Source: Psychromonas sp. SP041
GTDB lineage: Bacteria; Pseudomonadota; Gammaproteobacteria; Enterobacterales; Psychromonadaceae
Assembly: GCF_000470315.2 (NCBI RefSeq)
Contig: NZ_CBRF02000006.1
Coordinates: 1-64,000, forward strand
Direction of reading: 5' to 3'
DNA length: 64,000 bases
This document shows positions 43,201 through 51,818 of this stretch, piece after piece. The stretch's first letter is position 1, and each line of letters opens with the position of its first letter. The notes under the pieces are model-generated. The model had not been told where the DNA came from. It worked only from the letters and a program-made list of their open reading frames with translations, and ran no database searches. The position numbers and the translations under genes are program-made.

Positions 43201-44043
43201 GTTGCCATTAGCGAACTCAATGAACCGGGCAGCGGTAATTTAATCCAACAAAATATTAAACAACGTGAAGCACAGTTAATTGCCGATGGCATGGCAATTG
43301 GTGAGGCTAAACGCGAAGCCAGTTATCGTGTATTTGGTTCTAAACCGGGTGCTTATGGCGCAGGATTACAAGGTTTAATTGATGAACGTTGTTGGGAAGA
43401 GAAAAGCGATTTAGCTGAAGCGTATTTAAACTGGGGCGGTTACGCCTACGGTAACAGCGATAAAGATGGCGTGCAGGCTAAAGATGCCTTTTTACATCAA
43501 CTAAGTAACATTGAAGTCGTAGTACAAAATCAAGATAACCGTGAACATGATTTATTAGATTCCGATGACTATTACCAATTCCAAGGTGGCATGAGTAACG
43601 CGGCACAAGTGTATTCAGGTAAAGCACCAACTATTTATCATAGTGACCATAGTAATCCAAGTAAGCCGGTGATTCGTACCTTAAAAGAAGAATTGAATCG
43701 TGTGATACGTTCGCGTGTTTTAAATCCTAAATGGATTGAAGGGATGCGTGAACATGGTTACAAAGGGGCTTTTGAAATGGGCGCCACGGTTGATTACCTT
43801 TTTGCTTATGATGCGACCACAGATTTGATTGCCGATTATCAATATGAGCAAGTGACTGACACGCTACTATTTGATGATGTTAATCAGCAGTTTTTAAAAG
43901 ATAATAATCCACAAATTATGGAAGAGATGGCTGAGCGTTTAATGGAAGCTGCACAACGTGGTTTATGGCAAGCGCCTGATGAATATCAACAAAAGCTACA
44001 AGATCTCCTGTTACAGTGTGATGAGATGCAAGAAGCTAAGTAA
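40228..44043 (+). CDS. cobN: CobN, large subunit of class I cobaltochelatase
   Basis: A 1271-residue protein of the BchH/ChlH/CobN family that holds the macrocycle for cobalt insertion. Conserved blocks are present: [23 protein letters not shown] near 391-412, [18 protein letters not shown] near 562-580, [37 protein letters not shown] (in parts near 605), [18 protein letters not shown] near 872-890, [24 protein letters not shown] (in parts), and [13 protein letters not shown]. Length matches the family. It should work with the fused ChlI/ChlD-like protein at 28137 and CobW. In a pathway that already has CbiX and CbiG/CbiD, its role is puzzling. Confidence 0.95.
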   Translation: [1271 protein letters not shown]

Positions 44044-44102
44044 AGTCAGTTAGATATAAAGCAAAACAAAAAAGCACTTAATTAAAAGCAAAGTAGTCAA
44101 TA

Positions 44103-44756
44103 ATGAAAAGTCAGCATAGTTATAGTCAAGTTGAGAAAGAAGCCGTTTATCGTGTTATTAAAGAACGACGAGATATGCGCCACTTTAGTCATGAGCCGCT
44201 TGAGAAAGGATTGTTAACGCGTTTACTAACGGTTGCGAATCAAGCGCCAAGTGTTGGCTTAATGCAACCGTGGCGATTTATTCGTATTACAGATAATGCA
44301 TTAAAATCGTCGATAAAAGCGTTAGTGGAAACTGAACGTAATATAACAGCAGAACTTTTGAATCAGCGTAAGAATGACTTCTTAAAGTTAAAAGTAGAAG
44401 GTATTTCAGAGTGTGCTGAATTGATTGTGGTTGCCTTGCCTGAAGGGCGTGAGAAACATCTGTTTGGTCGTCGTACTATGCCTGATATGGATTTAGCGTC
44501 AGTGGCCTGTGCGATTCAAAATATGTGGTTAGCGGCACGCGCCGAAGGGATTGGTCTTGGTTGGGTCTCTTTGTTTGACCCGATTCAATTAGCCAATTTA
44601 TTAAATATGCCAGAAGACAGCCGACCGATTGCACTTTTATGCATTGGACACGTTGAAAAGTTTTATGAAAAGCCAATGTTGATTGAACAAAACTGGGCTC
44701 AGGCAGCAGAAGTTGATACTTTTTTGTTTGAGAATAGCTGGCCAGAAAGTAAGTAG
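44103..44756 (+). CDS. bluB: 5,6-dimethylbenzimidazole synthase BluB
   Basis: A 217-residue flavoprotein of the nitroreductase fold that uses oxygen to break FMNH2 into dimethylbenzimidazole, the lower ligand of cobalamin. The motifs are ERRDMRHFSHEPL near residue 18, VANQAPSVGLMQPWRFIRI near 40-60, FGRRTMPDMDLASVACAIQNMWLAARAEGIGLGWVS (in parts near 120-155), and IALLCIGHVEKFYEKPML. These fit BluB rather than ordinary nitroreductases. It shows that the lower ligand is made aerobically even though the ring genes are of the early-cobalt type. Confidence 0.92.
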   Translation: MKSQHSYSQVEKEAVYRVIKERRDMRHFSHEPLEKGLLTRLLTVANQAPSVGLMQPWRFIRITDNALKSSIKALVETERNITAELLNQRKNDFLKLKVEGISECAELIVVALPEGREKHLFGRRTMPDMDLASVACAIQNMWLAARAEGIGLGWVSLFDPIQLANLLNMPEDSRPIALLCIGHVEKFYEKPMLIEQNWAQAAEVDTFLFENSWPESK

Positions 44757-44958
44757 TTGTCGTTATTAAATGATTAGATACCCGAATCTAGTGATGCGAA
44801 TTTAGAAAAAATAAACAATTGTCGATTGCTGTTTTAGCTGTCATTGATACCATGGCGAAATAAATGCGTTCAAGCCGAATCAATTCCGTTTACAGCAAGT
44901 TAATAGCGCCAAATGAAGTGTAAATAAAAAACAATTAAAAGATATAAAGAGATTAAAA

Positions 44959-46170
44959 ATGAATAATAAAGTAGTTAAGAAAGGCATTATGGTTTGTGGT
45001 CACGGTAGTCGTGATAAAGACGCTGAAATGGAATTCTCATTGGTTGCTGAAGGGTTAAAAAAACGTTTTCCTGATCTGCCTGTTGAATACGGATTCTTAG
45101 AGTATTCTGCACCTAACATTCACATGGGTTTAAACAGCTTGATCAACCAAGGTGTTGAGCATATTTATGCGGTACCGGGTATGTTATTTGCTGCAACACA
45201 TGCTAAAAATGATATTCCTTCTGTATTAACTACTTTTGAAGAAAAAAATGAAGGCTTAGCAGTAAGTTACGGTAAAGAGTTAGGTTTACAAGAGCCAATG
45301 ATCAACGCGTTTCAAGCACGTATTTATGAATCGTTAGGGTTAGATGCTGATAATCCACCTGCTGAATTATACGATACGATGTTAGTGGTTGTTGGCCGTG
45401 GTACTTCTGATACACAAGCGAATGCTGAAGCGGCTAAATTAACACGTATAGTTAGTGAAAATATGGGCTTTGGTTGGGCTGATACGGTTTATTCTGGTGT
45501 GACTTATCCTTCAGTTGGTGTAGGCCTTGAAAAGCTGATTAAACTTGATTACAAACGCATTGTGGTTGCGCCTTATTTTCTATTTACAGGCCGTTTAATT
45601 AAACGTATTTCTGGTTATGTTGATAAAGTTGCAAAAGAAAACCCAAGCATTGAATTTATTAACACACCTTACTTACGTGACCATGACAAAGTCATCGATG
45701 CATTTGAAGTTCGTGTTCGTGACATCATGGATAATACACAATCAAGTGAAGAAGATTTAATGGCGATATTCAAACGTCGTTTAGCCGCTGGTGAAGTTGA
45801 TGTACATCATCATCATGCAGAATATCAAGATCCAGCAAAAGAGCAGGCTCATTCGCACGATCATGACCATTCTCACAGCCACGATCATGCACATGATGAG
45901 CATTCACACGGTCACTCACATGACACAGAACACTCACATAGTGAACATTCACATGATCATTCTCATAGCCATGACCACGCTCATACGCATGTAGAGCCTC
46001 ATAGTCACGGTGTGTATAAACATATTACACATCCATTAGGGCCTAGAACCATGATTGGTGAAGGCGTCTGTTGTTGTTTCATGGGACAATTCCCACAATG
46101 GTTATTGGATGAAGAAAAAGAGCGTATTGATAATGGCGTTCAAGGTGAAGCATTAGCACATAGAAAATAA
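44959..46170 (+). CDS. cbiX: Sirohydrochlorin cobaltochelatase CbiX, long form with His-rich tail
   Basis: A 403-residue class II chelatase with two related domains (residues 8-125 and 135-260). Catalytic histidines are in MVCGHGSRDKDAE near 13 and PGMLFAATHAKNDIP near 85; the second domain keeps VVGRGTSD and VVAPYFLFTGRLIKRI. A very His-rich stretch (about 281-354, HDHDHSHSHDHAHDEHSH type repeats) and a terminal GEGVCCCFMGQ with three adjacent Cys near 370 follow. These may store metal or hold a cluster. It inserts Co(II) into sirohydrochlorin to start the early-cobalt route without ATP. It has its own 200-bp leader and terminator. Confidence 0.92.
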   Translation: MNNKVVKKGIMVCGHGSRDKDAEMEFSLVAEGLKKRFPDLPVEYGFLEYSAPNIHMGLNSLINQGVEHIYAVPGMLFAATHAKNDIPSVLTTFEEKNEGLAVSYGKELGLQEPMINAFQARIYESLGLDADNPPAELYDTMLVVVGRGTSDTQANAEAAKLTRIVSENMGFGWADTVYSGVTYPSVGVGLEKLIKLDYKRIVVAPYFLFTGRLIKRISGYVDKVAKENPSIEFINTPYLRDHDKVIDAFEVRVRDIMDNTQSSEEDLMAIFKRRLAAGEVDVHHHHAEYQDPAKEQAHSHDHDHSHSHDHAHDEHSHGHSHDTEHSHSEHSHDHSHSHDHAHTHVEPHSHGVYKHITHPLGPRTMIGEGVCCCFMGQFPQWLLDEEKERIDNGVQGEALAHRK

Positions 46171-46204
46171 TAGTTATTGATAAAGTCGTGTCTCATTTTT
46201 ATAA

Positions 46205-46250
46205 TATAAAGTAACTAATGGCAGGTGAGCATTAGTTACTTTATATTTTT
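46205..46250 (+). terminator. Terminator after cbiX
   Basis: TATAAAGTAACTAATG (46205-46220) and CATTAGTTACTTTATA (46230-46245) form a perfect 16-bp stem with a nine-base loop, followed by TTTTT. It ends the cbi operon before cobC. Confidence 0.92.
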
Positions 46251-46404
46251 AAAAACATCTAATTTTTAAAGCATGTCTTATTTTAGAAAAGTGCATTTAA
46301 AAAAAACATCTAGTTTTAAACCTTATTTTTGATTGCTATTAATGGGAATCAAATTTGATTAACACTGTCCTATTAAACCTTCTGATTAAAATAAGAGCTG
46401 ACAT

Positions 46405-47043
46405 TTGAATAACAAAACTACTTTTTATCTTGCCCGTCATGGACAGACTGAATGGAATGTTGAACGCCGTATTCAAGGACAGCTCGATAGTTTCCTTACG
46501 TCAGAAGGGGAACAACAAGCTTCGCAGCTAGCAGCTCAGTGCAGTGAGTTAAATATCACTCAAGTGTTAACTTCTTCATTAGGGCGTGCCGTTCAAACTG
46601 CTAATATTTGTGCAGAACAGTTAAATATAACCGTTAAGCCTGTGCCTGGTTTTGAAGAGCGTCATTTTGGTATTTGGCAAGGTAAGTTAGTGAGCGAAGT
46701 GAATGGTGATGTTAATTATAATGAAATCACCTCACACATTACTGACTGTAAACCTGAACAAGGTGAAAGTGCAAAAGAGTTATTAGCACGTTTTACAAAA
46801 GCATTAACTAACCAGTTACAAACGGCGAATAATGAAACCTTTTTAATTGTCAGTCACGGCGATATTTTGCGATCTTTTATGGCGCAATTTCATGATCCCT
46901 TATTATTGAAAGTATCATTATCTGAAGCATCATCATCTAAAACATCACCAAAAAAAGCATTAAGTACTGGTTATGATTATAAAAATGCGCAATTAATTGC
47001 GATGACTTATGATCAAGAAACAGGAACGTTCTCAAAATTATGA
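46405..47043 (+). CDS. cobC: Alpha-ribazole phosphatase CobC (histidine phosphatase family)
   Basis: A 212-residue enzyme removing the phosphate from alpha-ribazole 5'-phosphate or cobalamin 5'-phosphate. It uses a TTG start at 46405 (GAG about nine bases before); the protein then begins NNKTTFYLARHGQTEWN with the catalytic RHG. The second motif is SSLGRAVQTA, the acid is in FEERHFGIWQG, and the second catalytic His is in LIVSHGDILRSF. A general phosphoglycerate-mutase-like phosphatase is the alternative, but overlap with cbiB (ATGA) supports CobC. Confidence 0.88.
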   Translation: MNNKTTFYLARHGQTEWNVERRIQGQLDSFLTSEGEQQASQLAAQCSELNITQVLTSSLGRAVQTANICAEQLNITVKPVPGFEERHFGIWQGKLVSEVNGDVNYNEITSHITDCKPEQGESAKELLARFTKALTNQLQTANNETFLIVSHGDILRSFMAQFHDPLLLKVSLSEASSSKTSPKKALSTGYDYKNAQLIAMTYDQETGTFSKL

Positions 47044-47963
47044 TATTGCTGTTTACTTTAGTAACTGCGCTGGTGGTTGATCATTTCATTGGCGAGCCTA
47101 CCCGTTTTCATCCTTTAATTATATTTGGCAACATCGCGAATAAATTAGAAACAAAATTCAATAAAGGTAACCATCAACAACAATTCATTGGTGGCCTCGT
47201 TGCTTGGTGTTTATTAGTGCTGCCATTGCCATTGTTATATGTTTTGCTGCTTTGGTTACTGCCTGTTTATCTTATTCTGTTAGTTAATATTTATATTGTT
47301 TACTGGGCAGTGGCATTAAATAGTTTGAATCTGCACGGCATGCAAATTTATAATCCATTAATCACTAACGACTTAGCGCAAGCACAGCATTATTGCTCTT
47401 ATATCGTGAGCCGTGATACTAGCCAATTAGATGCTCAAGCAATCAGCCGAGCAACCACCGAATCTATGCTTGAAAATGGCCATGATGGTGTCACTGCAAC
47501 GCTTATCTATTTTGTTATTGGCGGAGCGCCGCTAGTGATCATACATCGCTTGAGTAACACCTTAGATGCAATGTGGGGTTATCGAACTGAGCAGTTTAAC
47601 TATTTTGGTAAGTTTAGTGCCAGAATGGATGACTTATTAGGTTTTGTAAGTGGAAAAATTACTGCGTTATTATTTACCGTCATTGGTTTGTTTAATGGTA
47701 CTGGCAAGCAAGCGCTTAGTAATGCGTATTCACAAAGCCAATCCTATAAAAGCCATAATGGTGGTTGGGTAATGGCATCAGGCGCAACGGTGATGAATGT
47801 TTGTTTAGGCGGCAGTGCGGTTTATTTTGGTAAAACAGTTAACTCACCATTATTAGGTCAAGGTGAAATTGTTCAAAGTAAGCATATTAAAGCTAGCCTA
47901 ACCTTAGTGAAACAAGCGGTCGTGTTATGGTTATTGGTTGTATTTATTTGGCAGATTACTTGA
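47040..47963 (+). CDS. cbiB: Adenosylcobinamide-phosphate synthase CbiB
   Basis: A 307-residue inner-membrane protein that attaches aminopropanol (phosphate) to cobyric acid. It opens ALVVDHFIGEPTRFHPLIIFGNIANKLE, a conserved block; then come YIVSRDTSQLDAQAISRATTESMLENGHDGVTATLIYF (in parts near 117-155), LDAMWGYRTEQFNYFGKFSARMDDLLGFV near 178-206, and AYSQSQSYKSHNGGWVMASGA. It has about four to five hydrophobic segments. The ATG overlaps the cobC stop. It works with CobD, encoded 135 bp downstream. Confidence 0.94.
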   Translation: MILLFTLVTALVVDHFIGEPTRFHPLIIFGNIANKLETKFNKGNHQQQFIGGLVAWCLLVLPLPLLYVLLLWLLPVYLILLVNIYIVYWAVALNSLNLHGMQIYNPLITNDLAQAQHYCSYIVSRDTSQLDAQAISRATTESMLENGHDGVTATLIYFVIGGAPLVIIHRLSNTLDAMWGYRTEQFNYFGKFSARMDDLLGFVSGKITALLFTVIGLFNGTGKQALSNAYSQSQSYKSHNGGWVMASGATVMNVCLGGSAVYFGKTVNSPLLGQGEIVQSKHIKASLTLVKQAVVLWLLVVFIWQIT

Positions 47964-48098
47964 TTTTTATTGATACAAGCAATTCAAATGATTAAGCTTT
48001 AAAAAATAGAAATGTAGACATAAGCACCATCATTCTAATCGTTTCAAACACCCGTATTTAGCTATTCAGTTATTTAAAAAAAGAGGTTTATCAGAACA

Positions 48099-49148
48099 AT
48101 GGCAATCTTACATGGAGGTCAATTAAGTCGTGTTGCAAAGCAATATCAAATACCAGAAAAAGACTGGTTAGACCTTTCCACTGGCATTGCGCCTTTTAGT
48201 TACCCTATCCCTGATATTCCTCAACAGGCTTGGCAAAATCTCCCGACTATTTCTGAAAACTTAATTGAAGTGGCGAAAGCTTATTACCAAACTCAATACT
48301 GTTGGCCAGTTGCAGGTAGCCAAGCATTAATTGAAAAACTGCCTGAGCTGTGGAATGACAAAAAGAAATATCTCCATACAAATGTGAACAGTGATTTTAT
48401 ACTAGAAAGACATGCCTACTTACCAAAGGTGGGCTATAAAGAACATCAACAAGCTTGGTGTAAAGGTGGGTACCAATTACATTTTTATCAAGATAGTTTA
48501 CCTACTGATATCGAAGAAAATAGTGTGGTGGTTGTTATTAACCCGAATAATCCCCTGACAGATACATTTACTATCGATCAATTAAAAACGCTGCAAAACC
48601 TCTGTGAGCAGCAACAAGCGTTATTAATTATCGATGAAGCCTTTGCGGACATATTTACCCCAGAGTTTAGTTTTTCTCCTCACCTTTCCACATTAAAACA
48701 AACAGCTGATGTATTAGTACTACGCTCATTTGGTAAGTTTTTTGGGTTGGCAGGGTTACGTGTTGGCTTTGTTTGTAGCAATAAACATTGGTGTGAAACC
48801 ATCCAAGAGGTTAGTGGGCCTTGGGCTGTTAATGGTGCTGCGTTATTCATTAGTGAACAAGCTTTACAAGATAGAACATGGCAAGCTAACCAATTGAAAC
48901 GATTACAAACGCAAAGCGAAGTGATGCAAGAGCTACTTAAAGCGTATTTACCGGTGTTACGAATGGAAGCAAATGCCTTGTTTATTACGATTTTTCTATC
49001 TGATGCCCCGGTTGTTTACCAACAGCTTTGTGAAAATGCTATTTATGTTCGTTTGACCGATGAGAATGATTCACTGCGATTTGGTATTGCAAGCACAAGC
49101 CAACTAGAAAAATTAACCTTGAGATTAAGCGCTATAAGGTCAATTTAA
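48099..49148 (+). CDS. cobD: L-threonine-O-3-phosphate decarboxylase CobD
   Basis: A 349-residue PLP enzyme of the histidinol-phosphate aminotransferase fold, making aminopropanol phosphate for the nucleotide loop. The opening LHGGQLSRVAKQYQIPEKDWLDLSTGIAPFSYP (in parts) is characteristic of CobD rather than HisC. The middle VVVINPNNPLTDTF and LLIIDEAFADI are cofactor contacts. The PLP lysine is in VLRSFGKFFGLAGLRVGF near residue 213. The name CobC in some nomenclatures refers to the same enzyme. An AGAGG site lies well before the ATG. Confidence 0.92.
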   Translation: MAILHGGQLSRVAKQYQIPEKDWLDLSTGIAPFSYPIPDIPQQAWQNLPTISENLIEVAKAYYQTQYCWPVAGSQALIEKLPELWNDKKKYLHTNVNSDFILERHAYLPKVGYKEHQQAWCKGGYQLHFYQDSLPTDIEENSVVVVINPNNPLTDTFTIDQLKTLQNLCEQQQALLIIDEAFADIFTPEFSFSPHLSTLKQTADVLVLRSFGKFFGLAGLRVGFVCSNKHWCETIQEVSGPWAVNGAALFISEQALQDRTWQANQLKRLQTQSEVMQELLKAYLPVLRMEANALFITIFLSDAPVVYQQLCENAIYVRLTDENDSLRFGIASTSQLEKLTLRLSAIRSI

Positions 49149-49360
49149 TCAATATTATATTGACCTTTTAGCTAAGATTTGACGTTTTCATGAAGTAGGT
49201 TTATGTCTATTTTATTATAAAATTAATATTAAAATGTGGTTTAAATGACCTTTAATTTAATTTACATGCAATACTAAGTAGATAGATATACATTTTAGTG
49301 ATTGGCTTATTAGCCACTTACTTTAAGTCAGTATAGTTAATAAAAATGTTTAATTATTAA

Positions 49361-51484
49361 ATGTTGGAGTTATATTTGCTAGATTTTTTTAACGAGTCAT
49401 TAGACAGATATAGAAAAGACGTCGCTATTTTAACATTAAAACTAGACGGCACTATTATTGAAGCCAATCAGTTTTATTTAGAAATAGTAGGTGCGCCTGC
49501 GATTAATATAATAGATGAAAAAAAAACCATTAACGATACTCTCAATAAATATGTTATTGGTAAAAATATTAAAGAGTTCGATACATTTCTTGCTAATAAT
49601 GGACTTGCTGAAATTCAACATGCAAGCCATGGTCATTATCATTCAAGCATCGTTAAAAACGATTTTAACACCACCATCAAAAGCAAAGATGCTACAACAA
49701 ACAAAGATCCCACCTCAATAGAAGTTGTTTATTTTCATAGTCTTAATGAAAAAGAAAATATTATTCTTTTTATTAAAAACTTCGGTTTTATCAAAGAAGT
49801 CCGATGTAAATTGTCTTTTCTCTCTAAAATATTTAAAGCTTCTAAAGAAGGTATATTAATTACAGATGCTTCTGGTTATATCCTGTGTATGAACGAAAGT
49901 TTTAGACATATTACAGGTTATTGCAATGAAGATGTATTAGGTAAAACACCTAGTATTTTAAATTCAGGAAAGCAAAATAAACACTTTTATAACCATTTTT
50001 GGCAATCGTTAATTCATAAAGGCGCTTGGAAAGGTGAAATTTGGAATAAGCGTAAAGATGGTGAAACCTTTCCTAGTTGGTTAAATGTCTCTAGCTTAAA
50101 AGAATCTAATGGAAAAATAACACACTATATTTGCCAGTATAGTGATATCAGCATGTTGAAAAAGTCGATACAAGATAAAGAAACGTATACTTATTACGAT
50201 TCATTAACTTGCTTACCCAACCGTACTTTCTTATTTGAAAAACTAGCCGTATTACGTAAGTCTAGCCTGGCTAAGTCTGGGGAGTTCGCTATTCTTTTTT
50301 GCGATTTAGATCGTTTTAAATTAATAAACGAAACTTATGGTGACCATGTTGGAGACGAGTTACTTAAATGTATTGCTAATCGTCTTGGTGCGAGGTTACG
50401 AAGTCATGATGTGCTATCTCGAAGTGGAGATGATGAGTTCATTATTCTCATTGAAGGGGCACATGCACTTAAAAATATAGATAAAATAAGCAGAACTATT
50501 TTATCTATATTCGACCAACCTTTTAATACTAAGTACGGTGACTTTAAAATGTCGATGAGCATAGGGATAAGTCTATTTCCCTTAAATTCAACTGATATTA
50601 ATGAGTTAATTGCTTTCTCTGATGTTGCGATGCAAAAAGTAAAAAAATCAGGTGGTAATAATTATTCTATTTTCGATCCATCAGGAAAAGACTTGGTAAG
50701 ACAGCAGCATTCATTAGATCAAGATATCAAACTCGCTCTAGAAAGAGGAGAGTTTGAAGTCTGGTATCAACCTCAGGTTAATTCAGTCACACATGAAGTG
50801 TTTGGTGTTGAGTGCTTACTAAGATGGAATCATGCGCAACAAGGTATCATTTCACCTAATGTATTTATTCCAATTGTTGAGTCGAACGGTATGATCAAAG
50901 AGATAGGCGACTTTGTTATCAAAACCGGTTGCCAACAGGCTAAAATATGGCAAGAAGCCAATATTTTCAATGGTGTTATTGCAATTAATGTTTCTTTAAG
51001 GCAATTAGAAAGCGATGATTTTGTGGGCAAAGTAGAAAATATACTCACAGAGTATCAAGTTGATCCTACATTCATCGAACTTGAAGTGACGGAGTCTTTA
51101 TTTTCTGATAATAATAACCATCTATTACCAACTCTATTTAAATTGAAAAAGCTAGGCATTAAGCTTTCTCTTGATGATTTTGGTACTGGTTATTCATCAT
51201 TACAACGTTTAAAAGTATTACCTGTTGATAGCGTGAAAATAGATAAATGTTTTGTTAATAAAATTGCAGACTCAAAAAGAGATGCCGCCATTATTAATGC
51301 ATTGATCATGATTTCAAAAACGTTTGAATTTGGTTTAATTGCTGAAGGTATTGAAAATAAAAAGCAAGCAGACTCTTTAAATTTCTTAGGGTGTATTAAT
51401 CATCAAGGTTTTTTATACAGCGCACCTCTTAGAAAAAATGATTTTGAAGCATGGCTTGATGATTTTAATACTCACGGTCTATAA
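49361..51484 (+). CDS. PAS-GGDEF-EAL cyclic-di-GMP protein with degenerate GGDEF
   Basis: A 707-residue cytoplasmic signalling protein. An N-terminal region (1-145) of unclear fold is followed by a PAS domain (about 155-265, ASKEGILITDASGYILCMN), a GGDEF domain (about 285-440) and an EAL domain (about 455-700). The cyclase motif reads RSGDDEF in place of RxGGDEF, so cyclase activity is probably lost and the domain may bind GTP as a regulator. The EAL domain keeps its catalytic set (GVECLLRWNH, LDDFGTGYSSLQ, IAEGIENKKQ), so it should hydrolyse cyclic-di-GMP. A TTG at 49376 has better GGAG spacing than the ATG used here. Confidence 0.85.
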   Translation: MLELYLLDFFNESLDRYRKDVAILTLKLDGTIIEANQFYLEIVGAPAINIIDEKKTINDTLNKYVIGKNIKEFDTFLANNGLAEIQHASHGHYHSSIVKNDFNTTIKSKDATTNKDPTSIEVVYFHSLNEKENIILFIKNFGFIKEVRCKLSFLSKIFKASKEGILITDASGYILCMNESFRHITGYCNEDVLGKTPSILNSGKQNKHFYNHFWQSLIHKGAWKGEIWNKRKDGETFPSWLNVSSLKESNGKITHYICQYSDISMLKKSIQDKETYTYYDSLTCLPNRTFLFEKLAVLRKSSLAKSGEFAILFCDLDRFKLINETYGDHVGDELLKCIANRLGARLRSHDVLSRSGDDEFIILIEGAHALKNIDKISRTILSIFDQPFNTKYGDFKMSMSIGISLFPLNSTDINELIAFSDVAMQKVKKSGGNNYSIFDPSGKDLVRQQHSLDQDIKLALERGEFEVWYQPQVNSVTHEVFGVECLLRWNHAQQGIISPNVFIPIVESNGMIKEIGDFVIKTGCQQAKIWQEANIFNGVIAINVSLRQLESDDFVGKVENILTEYQVDPTFIELEVTESLFSDNNNHLLPTLFKLKKLGIKLSLDDFGTGYSSLQRLKVLPVDSVKIDKCFVNKIADSKRDAAIINALIMISKTFEFGLIAEGIENKKQADSLNFLGCINHQGFLYSAPLRKNDFEAWLDDFNTHGL

Positions 51485-51642
51485 CTTAATTTATAGCTCG
51501 ATTTATAAGCTAAATCACTCGAGATTTATTTGTAAATTCTTTATTCAATGATAAGTTAATTACTCGATATTTATTTATAAGTTAATCAGAGCATAGACAA
51601 TATTTTTATAATAAATATTAGTGTTTTACTTTGTATTTATAG

Positions 51643-51785
51643 ATACCCGTTACCGTTCAAGTTGTGAAGTAAACCCTTTCTTTGTTAGGAAGTGTCGATT
51701 TAACCCGTTAGATCTTCCTCTTTCTGCTTAGCTCCTGTTCACTTCACCGCTTGCTGAGTTTTGCACCTTGAAGGGTAATGAGTAT
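51643..51785. repeat. Intergenic repeat, family 1 (copy C, short)
   Basis: A 143-bp element with ends ATACCCGTTACCGTTCAAG and TTGAAGGGTAATGAGTAT. It matches the right half of copy B (TTAGGAAGTG, TTAGATCTTCCTCTTTCTG, CTGTTCACTTCACCGCTTG, TTTTGCACCTTGAA) but lacks the roughly 110-bp central-left part. It lies just upstream of the DUF302 gene. Confidence 0.8.
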
Positions 51786-51818
51786 AGTTAGTTGCATCTT
51801 ACATAGAGAGAAATAACC

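Noticed and set aside
45791-45994. A 67-codon plus-strand open frame and a 60-codon minus-strand frame inside cbiX
   Set aside because: Both are by-products of the repetitive His-coding DNA of CbiX; they have no ribosome site and no family resemblance.
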